The notes beneath the pieces are model-generated. The model saw only the letters and a program-made list of their open reading frames with translations. It was not told the origin of the DNA and ran no database searches. Both the position numbers and the translations under genes were made by a program. This document shows positions 1-9,451 of a stretch of DNA of 64,000 nucleotides, piece after piece. The DNA is from Flemingiibacterium sp045578725 (GTDB taxonomy: Bacteria > Bacillota > Clostridia > Oscillospirales > CAG-272): assembly GCA_045578725.1 (NCBI GenBank), contig JAZNKS010000073.1, positions 15,203 to 79,202 on the forward strand. Reading direction: 5' to 3'. Each line of letters starts with the position of its first letter. Positions within the stretch are counted from its first letter, which is position 1.

Positions 1-1007
1 AACCAATCGAAAATATCGCCGACACCCGACTGACCGGCTTCATAGGCATAATAGCCGGGAATCGCGCCGCCGTTGACAACACCGCAAATACCGCTTGCCA
101 GCGTTTCCGTCCTGCCGAGCAGCAGGTGGCAGGAGGACGTGCCGATAATCAGAAGCATACTGCCTTCGGTTGTGATGCCGCATCCGGGAAAGGCGGCGTG
201 CGCATCGATAAAGCAGCTGGAAACCGGGATCCCCGGCACCAGACCAAAGCGTGCGGCGGCTTCCTTTGTCACATGGCCGACCAGGGCACCCTGCGCAAGG
301 ACTTCGGTGTGCACTTTTGTTCCGAACAATCCGTCCAGCCGCTGATCCAGTACACAGAGCAGATCGTTGGAAACATCCCCGTCCGCCCACATGGATTTGT
401 ATCCGGCGGCACAGGTAGAGCGGGAGCAGACACCGGTCAGCATCCAGTTAATCCAGTCGCCGGCCTCAACAAAGCGATCGGCTGCCGCATACACTTCCGG
501 CGCCTCATCCAGCGTGTGCATGATTTTGGGAAGCATCCATTCGGACGAAACCCGTCCGCCAAATCGCTTCAGGCGGTCGGGATCCATCTTCTCCATCACC
601 TCGTTCAGCCGGTCTGCCTGCTTATGCGCCGCATGGCTCTTCCAGAGTTTGACCAGCGCATGAGGGTTTTTTCTGTAATCCTCCATAAAGCAGAGCGGTG
701 TTCCGTCAGCCTTTACAGGGAGCAGAGTGCAGGCTGTGAAATCGATTCCGATACCGGCAATCTGCTCCGGTTTGGCACCGGCCTTGTCAAGCACGGCGGG
801 AATCGTGTGCTCCAGCACATCCAGATAATCCTGCGGATCCTGAAGCGCCCATCCGCTTGAAAGCTTTACGCCGCAGGCTTCGTCCTCCATAACAGCGTGG
901 GGATATTCGTATACCGATGCGGCCGCTTCCGTTCCGTCTGCGGCATCCACCAGCAGAGCGCGTCCGGACAGCGTACCGAAATCGATACCCAGTACGTATT
1001 TTTTCAT
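1..1007 (-). CDS. araB: Ribulokinase (FGGY family), 3' end cut by window edge
   Basis: Phosphorylates L-ribulose with ATP in cytoplasmic pentose (arabinose) catabolism. The first 335 codons are visible and run off the left edge without a stop. The N-terminal LGIDFGTLSGRAL is the FGGY phosphate-binding loop. VGIGID-like IAGIGIDFTACT, the block EDYRKNPHALVKLWKSH, SSEWMLPKI, and GTSSCHLLL followed by GICGVVNGGAIPGYYAYEAGQS all follow the AraB pattern rather than xylulokinase or glycerol kinase. The ATG at 1007 is preceded by AAAGGA. The gene lies 21 bp downstream of the SGNH hydrolase and probably shares its promoter. The family is clear from the sequence; arabinose as substrate is inferred, because araA and araD are not in view. 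Confidence 0.9.
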   Translation of the reverse strand, partial: MKKYVLGIDFGTLSGRALLVDAADGTEAAASVYEYPHAVMEDEACGVKLSSGWALQDPQDYLDVLEHTIPAVLDKAGAKPEQIAGIGIDFTACTLLPVKADGTPLCFMEDYRKNPHALVKLWKSHAAHKQADRLNEVMEKMDPDRLKRFGGRVSSEWMLPKIMHTLDEAPEVYAAADRFVEAGDWINWMLTGVCSRSTCAAGYKSMWADGDVSNDLLCVLDQRLDGLFGTKVHTEVLAQGALVGHVTKEAAARFGLVPGIPVSSCFIDAHAAFPGCGITTEGSMLLIIGTSSCHLLLGRTETLASGICGVVNGGAIPGYYAYEAGQSGVGDIFDW

Positions 1008-1028
1008 TTTTCTGTCCTTTCCGGCCGA

Positions 1029-1670
1029 TCAAAGGCCGAGTTTTTCCATAGTCCTGACAAAATAATCAGCAAATTCGCGGTAAACCTCCGGGCGAAGATG
1101 CAGGCCATCCGCAATGAAGATATCCCGGAAGCCCTCATAGCTTCCGACCGACTCCGGCTTTTCATAGAAGAAGTCGCTGATGTTGACATAATCCACATTC
1201 TCGGTCTGATCGGCATATTCCTTCTGAAGGGCATTGAAGGCCGCATAGAGCTCTGCACGCTTGCCCTTTGCCGAGGGATGCTCGAAGCTGCAGAAGGGAA
1301 TCAGACGGATGCCCGGGAAATCGGTTCTGGCAAATTCAAACAGCCGCCATGCCATATTCCACGCTTCCTGCGGCGTAAAACCGCGGAAGAGATCATTGGG
1401 ACCGACGCGGAAGACAATCGCCCGCGGTTCCCAGGGAAGCACCAGACGGTGATAATAGTAAAGCAATTCATCCACAGTGGCACCGCCGAAGCCGTGATTG
1501 ACAACCGTGAATTTTCCGCCGGATGCCTCGGCGACCTGCGCGGAGGCTTCCTTCCAGTTGGTGAAAAACGAGCTTCCGTACAGAAGAATACAGCCTTTTT
1601 GAACAGGCTGTGCCAGATAGGCATCGACCTGCCGCTGCTGTCCCTTAAGTTTGACAGGGTATTCAATCAT
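1029..1670 (-). CDS. SGNH/GDSL hydrolase (putative carbohydrate esterase)
   Basis: 213 aa, with no signal peptide, so probably cytoplasmic. Block I appears as LLYGSSFFTNW (Ser nucleophile), block II as NHGFGGATVDEL (oxyanion Gly), block III as RVGPNDLF (oxyanion Asn), and block V as DGLHL (Asp and His). All four SGNH catalytic positions are therefore present. The ATG at 1670 is chosen over an upstream in-frame start because AAAGGA lies 8 nt before it and the promoter at 1701-1730 would not transcribe much more. It is the first gene of an operon with araB. Relatives often remove acetyl groups from sugars or xylan fragments; the true substrate cannot be read from the sequence. Confidence 0.85.
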   Translation of the reverse strand: MIEYPVKLKGQQRQVDAYLAQPVQKGCILLYGSSFFTNWKEASAQVAEASGGKFTVVNHGFGGATVDELLYYYHRLVLPWEPRAIVFRVGPNDLFRGFTPQEAWNMAWRLFEFARTDFPGIRLIPFCSFEHPSAKGKRAELYAAFNALQKEYADQTENVDYVNISDFFYEKPESVGSYEGFRDIFIADGLHLRPEVYREFADYFVRTMEKLGL

Positions 1671-1700
1671 ACTATCAAATCCTTTCCGGTTTATGATATC

Positions 1701-1730
1701 ATTATACCGCAGATTTTCCCGTTTTGTCAA
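1701..1730 (-). promoter_or_regulatory. Sigma-A type promoter for SGNH-araB
   Basis: On the minus strand TTGACA (1725-1730) and TATAAT (1701-1706) are separated by 18 bp. It lies back to back with the capA promoter. Between them, 1756-1768 holds the short inverted repeat CCGTG-AAA-CACGG, which could be an operator serving both directions. Confidence 0.85.
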
Positions 1731-1831
1731 GAGCTCTGAAAGGAAAAGTACACTTCCGTGAAACACGGCCGCTGCTCTTCGTAACTTCACCCTGCTGCTG
1801 CAGCATTTTTTCAGAGATTGCCGATTCAGCC

Positions 1832-1860
1832 TTGACATTTCTTCTGCGATTTGCTATAAT
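1832..1860 (+). promoter_or_regulatory. Consensus sigma-A promoter for the capA-GH2 operon
   Basis: TTGACA at 1832-1837 and TATAAT at 1855-1860 with a 17-bp spacer, an exact consensus match. It points into the gene starting at 1894. The leader is about 27 nt and contains CGGAGGT as ribosome binding site. Confidence 0.9.
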
Positions 1861-1893
1861 GAGCACAGTAAACACGTTATCGGAGGTACTCTC

Positions 1894-3063
1894 ATGTCAA
1901 ATCTCAAAATGCTTTTTACCGGTGATGTCTGCTTCAAAATCCAGCGCGATGTCACCAAGGAATCGGCCAAAGGAATCCTTTCGGAGCTGATGCCCGATTT
2001 TGATGCGGCCGATCTCCGCGTCATGAATCTGGAAACACCTCTCGCCGAGGACGACCTCGGTGCACCGATCCCCAAAAGCGGCCCCAACATCATTGGCCGT
2101 CCGCACAATCTGGGATTTCTGGCAGCAGCAGGATGCGACTGCGCATCCCTTGCCAACAATCACACCAAGGATTTCGGCGAGGAGCCGCTGATGAACACCA
2201 TCGCGCTTTTAGAGCAGGCCGGAATCGCCCACGCCGGTGCCGGCCGCAATATTGCCGAAGCCTATAAGGCCTGGCGGGCCGAGAAGAACGGCATCCGCGT
2301 TTCGGTGATCTGTGTCTGTGAGAACGAATTCGGCATCGCCGACGAGGAGCTTTCCGGCACCGCCGGCTTCCAGCTGGAGCGCCTGGCCGATAAAATCCGC
2401 GAGGAAAAGACGGTGTCCGACTTTGTGCTGGTCTTCTTCCACGGCGGCTGTGAACACAATCCTCTGCCCTCTCCGCTCTGCCGCGAGCGATACCGCATGA
2501 TCATCCGGCTTGGTGCCGATGCGCTGATCGGCGGTCATACCCACTGCATTCAGGGCATGGAAATCTACGAAGGCAAGCCGATCTTCTACAGCATGGGCAA
2601 TTTCCTGTTTGTTCCCACCTGGGAAGCGGCCGACGGCTGGTATTACGGCTACATGGTTCAGCTGACGCTGGAAATCGGGAAGCCGATCGCCTATCAGCTG
2701 ATCCCCTACCGCATGGAGAAGGACGGAAGCAAAATTAACCGTCTGGAGGGCGAGGAAAAGGCCCGTGTTCTGGCGCATATCGATACCGTTTCGGCTCCCA
2801 TCGCCGACACAAAAGAGCTGACACGCCTTTACAAGGGCTGGTGCGCCATCTCCGGCATCAGCTATATCAAGAACCTGGTATCCGATAATGAGAATTACAA
2901 GCCGGAGAACCTTCCCGCCGAAGGCATTGCTCCTCTGAAGAATCTCTTCAGCTGTGAAGCCCACAATGAGCTGATCCGCACCACGCTGAACATCGCCTTC
3001 ACGGGTGAACTGAAGGATGCCTATATCTGGGCCGATGAAATCCGCGAGCTGCAGAAGGTATAA
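1894..3063 (+). CDS. CapA-family metallophosphoesterase-like protein
   Basis: 389 aa of the CapA/PgsA family (PGA_cap), a calcineurin-like fold first known from poly-gamma-glutamate capsule synthesis but common in clostridial sugar loci. Visible landmarks are LFTGDVCF at the N-terminus, VMNLETPL, SLANNHTKDFG, VFFHGGCEHN and IGGHTHCIQGMEIYEGKPIFYSMGNF, all typical metal-binding or core blocks of the family. There is no signal peptide or N-terminal membrane helix, unlike PgsA of Bacillus, so a cytoplasmic role is more likely. It opens a five-gene glycan operon from a consensus promoter. The family is certain. The substrate is unknown, and a capsule role is not supported by the neighbours. Confidence 0.85.
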   Translation: MSNLKMLFTGDVCFKIQRDVTKESAKGILSELMPDFDAADLRVMNLETPLAEDDLGAPIPKSGPNIIGRPHNLGFLAAAGCDCASLANNHTKDFGEEPLMNTIALLEQAGIAHAGAGRNIAEAYKAWRAEKNGIRVSVICVCENEFGIADEELSGTAGFQLERLADKIREEKTVSDFVLVFFHGGCEHNPLPSPLCRERYRMIIRLGADALIGGHTHCIQGMEIYEGKPIFYSMGNFLFVPTWEAADGWYYGYMVQLTLEIGKPIAYQLIPYRMEKDGSKINRLEGEEKARVLAHIDTVSAPIADTKELTRLYKGWCAISGISYIKNLVSDNENYKPENLPAEGIAPLKNLFSCEAHNELIRTTLNIAFTGELKDAYIWADEIRELQKV

Positions 3064-3158
3064 GTCCGAAAGATAAATCTTCAGCCCCGGTTTTGCGGCT
3101 TACAGCCCAAAATTCCAGGAAAGGAAGCTTTCGCTGTGCGAAAGCCGTGATCACAATT

Positions 3159-4577
3159 ATGGAAACAAACCGCAAGGAAATCATACGCCGCACACTCCTC
3201 ACCATGCGGGAGCAGAATGAAGCCGCCTCCGCATCCCTCACCGACCGGTGCACGCTTGAGGATTACCGTGCCCTCACCTTTATCGATGAGCGCGGCCGGC
3301 TCCGCTGGGAGAAGGCTCTGCAGGCCGCCATCCGCGAGCATGAAATTACCGTTATTCCGCCCTGCGCCGAGCCGTATTATATCGGCGCACAGATCCGCAT
3401 TCCCTCCGACCGGCGGATTGAAGCCGCCGGTGCCTGCATCCGTCAGACCGAGGAATGCACCCTGCTGATGCTCGCAAACGAGCATACCCATGACGGCACC
3501 CACGCGCCGATCGACACCTCCGACCGTGATCGGAACATCGCGATCATCGGCGGGCGTTGGGAGGAATCCCGCACCGCGCGCGCCGGCTACGGCCGGACCG
3601 GCAAATATGACGAGGAGCGCAGTTTCTACGGCGTGTCCACCCTCTTTTTCTTCAACAATCTGGACGGTCTGACCCTGCGGGAACTCACCTTTGCCCATAC
3701 GGCCGGATTTGCCGTCCAGACCGGCGATCTCCGGAATGCCTGCTTTGAGCACATCCGCTTTGAATCCTGCTATGCCGACGGTTTACATATGAACGGCAAC
3801 AGCGAGAATCTTCTTGTGCGCGATGTCAAGGGCGAGGTCGGCGACGATCTGGTCGCGCTGAATATGTATGACTGGCAGAATTCCTCCGTCAATTTCGGTC
3901 CGACGAAAACGGTGCTCTGCGAGGATCTGGAACTGTCTGATTCCAGCCCATACAAGGCCATCCGGATCGAGCCGGGCACCTATTATTTCGATGACGGAAG
4001 CGCGGTGGACTGCTCGCTGACGGATGCCATCTTCAAAACCGTCCGCGGCATCCGCACCTTCAAGCTTTATTATCAGACTCCGCGCTATCCCATCGGCGGC
4101 ACATCCGAGCGCGGAGCTGTCGGAAGCGCCGATCATCTCTATTTTGAGGACATCGAAATCGATCTGCGCGATCCGATCGACCACTTCGACGAATACATGA
4201 ATTCCGATCCGATCCGCGGCAGCTTCGCCGGCTTTGAGCTGGGTGCCAATATCGGTCATATGGAGCTTTCGGACATCCGCATCACGCTCTACAAGGAGTG
4301 TTTTCCCTATTCCTACCTGCTTTGCATCGGACCGAAATCCGTCCGCAATCAGACAGACGGCTATGAAATCTTCGATCCCGCTCTGTCCGGAATGCTCAGC
4401 TGTCTGGAACTCCATGCTATCACCGTCAACGGGCAGAGGGCCGAAAGTACCGACGGGCTCGTCCGAGAGATCGTATTCGACGATCTCTACGGCGACGGCT
4501 GCTCCACAGCCTCCGGCCGGATTGAAAAGCTCCTGCTCGACGGCATCGAGCAGAAACAATACATATCAGAAATATAA
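3159..4577 (+). CDS. Right-handed parallel beta-helix protein (pectate-lyase/GH28-like fold)
   Basis: 472 aa from the ATG at 3159; an earlier TTG at 3093 lacks a ribosome binding site. The repeating pattern of short strands (for example NLDGLTLRELTFAHT, DLRNACFEHIRFESC, NSENLLVRDVKGEVGDD, GHMELSDIRITL) is that of a right-handed beta-helix as in GH28 polygalacturonases and related enzymes. HTAGFAVQTGD and YADGLHMNGNSEN followed by VGDDLVALNMYDW resemble the GH28 region carrying catalytic Asp residues (DGLH, GDD). No signal peptide is seen. It sits between capA and a solute-binding lipoprotein. A cytoplasmic glycosidase or lyase acting on imported uronate-containing oligosaccharide is an inference. 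Confidence 0.75.
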   Translation: METNRKEIIRRTLLTMREQNEAASASLTDRCTLEDYRALTFIDERGRLRWEKALQAAIREHEITVIPPCAEPYYIGAQIRIPSDRRIEAAGACIRQTEECTLLMLANEHTHDGTHAPIDTSDRDRNIAIIGGRWEESRTARAGYGRTGKYDEERSFYGVSTLFFFNNLDGLTLRELTFAHTAGFAVQTGDLRNACFEHIRFESCYADGLHMNGNSENLLVRDVKGEVGDDLVALNMYDWQNSSVNFGPTKTVLCEDLELSDSSPYKAIRIEPGTYYFDDGSAVDCSLTDAIFKTVRGIRTFKLYYQTPRYPIGGTSERGAVGSADHLYFEDIEIDLRDPIDHFDEYMNSDPIRGSFAGFELGANIGHMELSDIRITLYKECFPYSYLLCIGPKSVRNQTDGYEIFDPALSGMLSCLELHAITVNGQRAESTDGLVREIVFDDLYGDGCSTASGRIEKLLLDGIEQKQYISEI

Positions 4578-4591
4578 AGAAGATTGACATC

Positions 4592-6049
4592 ATGAAAACA
4601 AACCGAATTTTCACTCTGCTGCTTATCGCCGCGATGCTTGTAACGACCGCCGCCTGCGGCAGTCAGCCCCCGTCCGGTACGGATACCACCCCTGCCGCCG
4701 ATTCCACCTCCGGCACCGAGCCGGACGAAGGGTATGTATTCCCCGAATATGACGGAAAAAGCGAAGATTTTACGATTCTGAACTGCTCCAACACCTGGGG
4801 CTTCTACACCAATCTCGATTTTGAAACCGCATCCGGCGAAACGCTGGATGATGCTATTGTTGATCGTAACCGCACGGTTGAGGAAAAATTCAACGTCGAT
4901 ATCAAAATCGTCGAACAGCCGATGTATCAGACAGCAGCGGAGCACTACCAGACCTCCATCATCTCCGGCGATCATCAGTATGATGCGGCTTTCATCCCGA
5001 CCATCAATATGGCTCCGTTCGTCACCGAGAGCTATCTGTACAATCTGGTCGATATTCCCGAGCTTCATCTGGATGAGCCCTATTACGATCAGAGTGTCAA
5101 CACAGCGGCAAGAGTCGGTGCTGACGATATTCAGTATTTTGCCTGCAACTATACCAGCCTTTCCGGTATCGACGGCGTTCTCTGCCTTTTCTTCAATGAA
5201 AATATGCTGAACGATCTGAACAAAGAAGCGCCCTACCAGCTGGTGCGCGACGGCCAATGGACGCTGGACCGTTACGGCGAGTATCTGAAAGCCGGCACCA
5301 ATCTCAACGGCGACGATTCCTTTGCCTGGGATGAAAACGGTGCGGCCGTCTACGGCATGGCCTCCTGGAAGGATGGCTTCGGTGCTTTCATTGCCGGTGC
5401 CGGTGTAAATTTTGTTACGCTGGATGAGGAGCAGTATCCCGTCTTCAATGTAAACGAGCGCCTGTACGATGTCCTGAACAAGGTGGATACCGTTCTGTCG
5501 GATGACGGTGTTTTCATCTCGCAGAACGATTCCGGCAACGGCCATTATGAAATGATGTTCAAGAACGGCCGCTCTCTCTTTATGCTGGCCGAGCTGAAGG
5601 CTTCCTCCAAATACCGCGACATGAATGACACCTTCGGCATCGTTCCCCTGCCGAAATACGATGAAAAGCAGGAGAATTACTCCAGCTACCGCTCCCGCTA
5701 TGAGCTTCTTATGAGTGTTCCCACCACCAATCCGGATCCGGAACGCGCCGGCATCGTTCTGGATGCGCTGGCTTACCTGAGCTATGAGAATGTTCTGCCG
5801 ATCTACTATGATTACCGCCTGTCGGCCAAGCAGCTCCGCAGCGACGATTCGGTCGAAATGCTGGATATCATCCGCTCTACGATGAACTTTGATACCGGCT
5901 TTCCCTTTGGCTGGACCTTTGATTTGTACACCACCCTCAGCGTGGCCATCTCCCAGAAGGCAGGCGGCTATGCCTCGGCGGTTGCCCAGAAGCAGTCCGC
6001 CATCGAAACGCAGATCAAGGACACCATGGATCTCATCAACGATAAATAA
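4592..6049 (+). CDS. Extracellular solute-binding lipoprotein (ABC sugar importer family 1)
   Basis: 485 aa. The signal peptide is a short basic start (MKTNR), a hydrophobic core, then VTTAACGS, where Cys would be lipidated. The lipobox is slightly weak, with Thr at -3. A Pro/Thr/Ser-rich linker follows. The body has the family-1 pattern, including TLDDAIVDRNRTVEEKFNVDI, then DGQWTLDRY and FGIVPLPKYDE. It binds an oligosaccharide outside the membrane and hands it to an ABC permease. No permease gene lies anywhere in this operon, so it must work with a distant one. It is a relative of the protein at 42750-44192. Confidence 0.9.
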   Translation: MKTNRIFTLLLIAAMLVTTAACGSQPPSGTDTTPAADSTSGTEPDEGYVFPEYDGKSEDFTILNCSNTWGFYTNLDFETASGETLDDAIVDRNRTVEEKFNVDIKIVEQPMYQTAAEHYQTSIISGDHQYDAAFIPTINMAPFVTESYLYNLVDIPELHLDEPYYDQSVNTAARVGADDIQYFACNYTSLSGIDGVLCLFFNENMLNDLNKEAPYQLVRDGQWTLDRYGEYLKAGTNLNGDDSFAWDENGAAVYGMASWKDGFGAFIAGAGVNFVTLDEEQYPVFNVNERLYDVLNKVDTVLSDDGVFISQNDSGNGHYEMMFKNGRSLFMLAELKASSKYRDMNDTFGIVPLPKYDEKQENYSSYRSRYELLMSVPTTNPDPERAGIVLDALAYLSYENVLPIYYDYRLSAKQLRSDDSVEMLDIIRSTMNFDTGFPFGWTFDLYTTLSVAISQKAGGYASAVAQKQSAIETQIKDTMDLINDK

Positions 6050-6069
6050 TCCCATCAAGGAGAACCAAT

Positions 6070-8400
6070 ATGAAAAAAATCTGCATCTCAAAAGACTGGA
6101 TGCTGGATGCCCCCGGCTTTCACGGGAAGGTTGATCTTCCCAATGACTACTCCATCACCCTTCCCCGCACGCCGGATGCCGCAGGAGGCGCGAGCAACGG
6201 ATTTTTTCCGAGCGGAATCGGCACCTATACCAAGCATCTGAAGCTTGATGAAACGCCCAGACACTATATCCTCGATATCGACGGCGCATATATGTGCACC
6301 ACCGTAACCTTCAATGAATACCGCATGGTCATGCATCCGCACGGCTACACACCTCTGCTGGTTGACCTGACTGATCGCGTCCATCCCGGCAAAACCAACC
6401 GGCTGGTCATCTCGACCAACGCTCTTCAGCCCTCGACCCGCTGGTACGCAGGCGCCGGCATCTACCGCGATGTTTATCTGTGGGAGGGCGGCGATGTCCG
6501 TCTGGAGCCATGGGATCTCTTTATCACCACGCCGAGCCTTGACTCCGTTCACCTCGCCTGCGAAATCCGTGCCGACCGCGAGGCAAATGTGCGCATCCGC
6601 GCCGAAATTTTCTTCGCTGACCGCCCGGTAACCTCGGAGGAAACGGAGATTGCCGTCAAAGCCGGCAAAAAAACGCCTGCCGAGCTTGCCTTCTCCATTC
6701 CGGATGCCAAGCTCTGGGATACGGAAAATCCCAATCTGTACACCATGCGTGTCACTCTGCTGGAGGACGATCGCGTACTCGATACCGATGAACGCCGCTT
6801 TGGCATCCGTACGGTCACAGCCGATGCAAAGAACGGTCTGCTTCTCAATGGCAAGCCGATCAAGCTGCGCGGCGGCTGTATCCATCACGATCACGGCGTG
6901 CTTGGCGCGGCCGATTATCCGGCTGCCTGCCGACGCAAGCTGACCCGTCTGAAGGAAGTCGGCTTCAATGCCCTCCGGATCGCGCACAATCCGCCGTCCG
7001 TTCAGCTGTTGGAAATGTGCGATGAAATGGGAATTATCGTCATGGATGAGGCCTTCGACTGCTGGCAGAGAGAAAAGGGCGGCTCGCTGAATTATCATGT
7101 CTGGTTCACCGATTGGTGGGCGCGGGATATTTCCTATATGGTCCTCCGCGACCGGAACCATCCCTGTGTCATCGCCTATTCCACCGGCAATGAAATCCCC
7201 GAAAGCGACGGTGCCTCCGACGGTGATGAATGGTCTTCCCGTCTGGCCGCCGAAATCCGGAAATACGATTCCACCCGTCTTGTCACCTCGGCGACCTGGC
7301 AGATGCCGGCCACCTGCGATCCCGGTGCTCCTGAAGATTACAAAAAGGATTTCGCCGAGCGTCTTGAAAACGGCGATGATCACAGCTGGGCCAGCCGCAC
7401 CGCCGGCTACTTCAAGCCCTACGATATCTGCGGCTACAACTATATGTACGGCCGGTATGCCGAAGATCACAAGCGCTTCCCCGAGCGTGTGATCTGGGGC
7501 TCCGAAACCCATGTCATCCATTTCTATGATTCCTGGAAGACGGTCATGGAAAACAGCTATGTCATCGGCGACTTCACATGGACCGCCTATGATAATCTCG
7601 GCGAGGCCGGAACCGGGCGCTCCTGCTGGGCACGCGACGGCCATATTCCGGGAATCTCGCTGGCCGCTTATCCGTGGCGCTCCTGCTATCAGGGCGATCT
7701 GGATCTGTGCGGATACCGCCGTCCGCAGTCCTATTTCCGGGAGGCTATCTGGAATCCGGATGCCGAGCCCAAGATTTTCACCACCCATCCCGAGCATTAC
7801 GGCGAAGGCTTTTCCGGCACCGGCTGGCATTGGTACGATGTGCTCGACACCTGGAATTTTGACGATGCCTATATCGGCAAACCGGTCCGCTGTGAGCTTT
7901 ACACCACCGCCGACGAGGTTGCATGGTACAAAAACGGAACGCTTCTCGGAAAGAGCCGCCCCGAAAAGGCGATTGCTTCCTTTGATATTCTCTATGAGCG
8001 GGGCGAAATTGCCGCCGAGGTTTACAAAAACGGCGAGATGCTTCACCGGGTAACGCTCGGCACGGTCGGCGAGCCGGCCGCCATCCGGGTCAGCGCCGAA
8101 AGCCGTGTGCTGACGGCCGACAACCGCGATCTCTGCTACTTTGACATCACCGTCACCGATGATGACGGATGCCGCATTCCCGATGCCAAAAATGCGCTGA
8201 CCTGTCTGGTTGACGGCGGTGAGCTGCTCGGCATCTTCAGCGGTGATCCCTGCAATGAGGATGCATACGGCTCCAATCAGTGTCATGCCTTTGAAGGCCG
8301 CGCCGTTGCCATCGTGCGCACCGACCGTCCGGGCAAGGTTACGGTAACCGTCGGCTCCTGCAGACTGCGCTCCGGAAGCGATTCGGTCAGCGCTCAATGA
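6070..8400 (+). CDS. Glycoside hydrolase family 2 (beta-galactosidase/beta-glucuronidase type)
   Basis: 776 aa with no signal peptide, so intracellular. Domain order is an N-terminal sugar-binding jelly roll (about 1-165, with FPSGIGTYTKHL and STRWYAGAGIYRDVYLW), an Ig-like domain (165-265), a TIM barrel (about 265-580) and C-terminal beta domains. In the barrel, CIHHDHGVLG, EVGFNALRIAHNP and MDEAFDCW are standard GH2 blocks. STGNEIPE gives Glu375 as likely acid/base, and VIWGSETH gives Glu479 as likely nucleophile. AAGGAG precedes the ATG. Next to the beta-helix and binding-protein genes it probably trims imported oligosaccharides. The exact glycosidic specificity is not determinable from this alone. 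Confidence 0.92.
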   Translation: MKKICISKDWMLDAPGFHGKVDLPNDYSITLPRTPDAAGGASNGFFPSGIGTYTKHLKLDETPRHYILDIDGAYMCTTVTFNEYRMVMHPHGYTPLLVDLTDRVHPGKTNRLVISTNALQPSTRWYAGAGIYRDVYLWEGGDVRLEPWDLFITTPSLDSVHLACEIRADREANVRIRAEIFFADRPVTSEETEIAVKAGKKTPAELAFSIPDAKLWDTENPNLYTMRVTLLEDDRVLDTDERRFGIRTVTADAKNGLLLNGKPIKLRGGCIHHDHGVLGAADYPAACRRKLTRLKEVGFNALRIAHNPPSVQLLEMCDEMGIIVMDEAFDCWQREKGGSLNYHVWFTDWWARDISYMVLRDRNHPCVIAYSTGNEIPESDGASDGDEWSSRLAAEIRKYDSTRLVTSATWQMPATCDPGAPEDYKKDFAERLENGDDHSWASRTAGYFKPYDICGYNYMYGRYAEDHKRFPERVIWGSETHVIHFYDSWKTVMENSYVIGDFTWTAYDNLGEAGTGRSCWARDGHIPGISLAAYPWRSCYQGDLDLCGYRRPQSYFREAIWNPDAEPKIFTTHPEHYGEGFSGTGWHWYDVLDTWNFDDAYIGKPVRCELYTTADEVAWYKNGTLLGKSRPEKAIASFDILYERGEIAAEVYKNGEMLHRVTLGTVGEPAAIRVSAESRVLTADNRDLCYFDITVTDDDGCRIPDAKNALTCLVDGGELLGIFSGDPCNEDAYGSNQCHAFEGRAVAIVRTDRPGKVTVTVGSCRLRSGSDSVSAQ

Positions 8401-8414
8401 AAGGATAACAGACT

Positions 8415-9410
8415 ATGAAAAATTACAGCTATCGCGACAAACCCATCGAGGTCCACGGTCTGCCCTTCTATTCGCAGAACGGTATCCTTGAGCGTGTGCC
8501 CGCCGAAATCCGTGATCAGGTTCCCAGCCTGAATTTTCTCGGCCGGCGCTGTCCCGGCTCCAGACTTTGCTTTCGCACCGATTCGCCGAAATTCACGGTG
8601 AAGATGACACTTGAAACCCTCTCGCCGGATATCGGTATGTCGCTGTATGCCTGTCAGTCGGCGAATGTCATGATCGGAAACCGTCAGAGCGCCCGCTTTG
8701 CCGGTCTCGTCACCCCGCCGGATTACAGCACAAAAACAGCAGAGAAAACCTTCGCCAAATCCGACGAGATGGAGGATGTCACCATCTGGTTCCCGCGCAA
8801 TGAAATCATCGCCGATTTTGAGATTTCAATCGAAGACAACGCCCGTCTGGAAGCACCGACACCGTACAGATATCCGCCGATGCTCTATTACGGCTCCTCC
8901 ATCACCGAGGGCGGATGCTGCTGCCGCGTGACAAATGCCTACAACGCGCTGATTTGCCAGCATCTGGATGTGGATTACTACAATTTCGGTTTTTCCGGAA
9001 GCGCCAAGGGCGAGCTTGCCATGGCGGATCTGATCAACACCGTTCCGATGAGCATCTTCGTCTACGATTACGATCACAACGCGCCGAGCACGGAGCATCT
9101 GAAGCAAACGCATGAGCCGTTCTTCCGGCGGATCCGCGAAAAGAACCCGGAGCTGCCGACCATCATCCTGACCAAGCCGGATTTTGATTACGCCTCCGTC
9201 AATGCCGAGCGCCGGGCAATCATCCGCGCGACCTACGAGAATGCCGTCGCCGCCGGCGATAACAATGTGTATTTCATTGACGGCGAAACCTATTTCGGTG
9301 ATACCGACCGCCACGCCTGCACCGTCGATTGCTGTCACCCCAACGATCTGGGCTTCTACCGCATGGCTTCGGTCATTGAGCCGCTCGTCAAGCGGATTCT
9401 GGAAAAGTAA
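8415..9410 (+). CDS. Two-domain SGNH hydrolase (putative carbohydrate acetylesterase)
   Basis: 331 aa. The first 150 residues look like the beta-sandwich found ahead of the SGNH domain in CE2/SGNH-type esterases. The catalytic domain begins near YYGSSITEGG (Ser nucleophile), continues with NFGFSGSAKGE (oxyanion Gly) and DYDHNAPS (oxyanion Asn), and ends with DCCHPNDLGF (Asp-x-x-His dyad). There is no signal peptide. It is the last gene of the capA operon, 14 bp after GH2, and is followed by a strong terminator. De-esterification of imported sugars is inferred from context. It is only distantly similar to the SGNH protein at 1029-1670. Confidence 0.85.
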   Translation: MKNYSYRDKPIEVHGLPFYSQNGILERVPAEIRDQVPSLNFLGRRCPGSRLCFRTDSPKFTVKMTLETLSPDIGMSLYACQSANVMIGNRQSARFAGLVTPPDYSTKTAEKTFAKSDEMEDVTIWFPRNEIIADFEISIEDNARLEAPTPYRYPPMLYYGSSITEGGCCCRVTNAYNALICQHLDVDYYNFGFSGSAKGELAMADLINTVPMSIFVYDYDHNAPSTEHLKQTHEPFFRRIREKNPELPTIILTKPDFDYASVNAERRAIIRATYENAVAAGDNNVYFIDGETYFGDTDRHACTVDCCHPNDLGFYRMASVIEPLVKRILEK

Positions 9411-9411
9411 A

Positions 9412-9450
9412 GAAAAAAATGCTTACTGCCTGCGGCAGTAAGCATTTTTT
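9412..9450. terminator. Bidirectional intrinsic terminator
   Basis: A 12-bp perfect stem (9419-9430 with 9434-9445, 3-nt loop) is flanked by an A-run on the left and a T-run on the right. It can therefore end both the plus-strand esterase operon and the minus-strand NERD gene, which converge here. Confidence 0.93.
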
Positions 9451-9451
9451 C

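Noticed and set aside
6088..8397. A 769-codon open frame opposite the GH2 gene
   Set aside because: Antisense shadow produced by GC-rich third positions; GH2 has all family motifs and catalytic residues on the plus strand.
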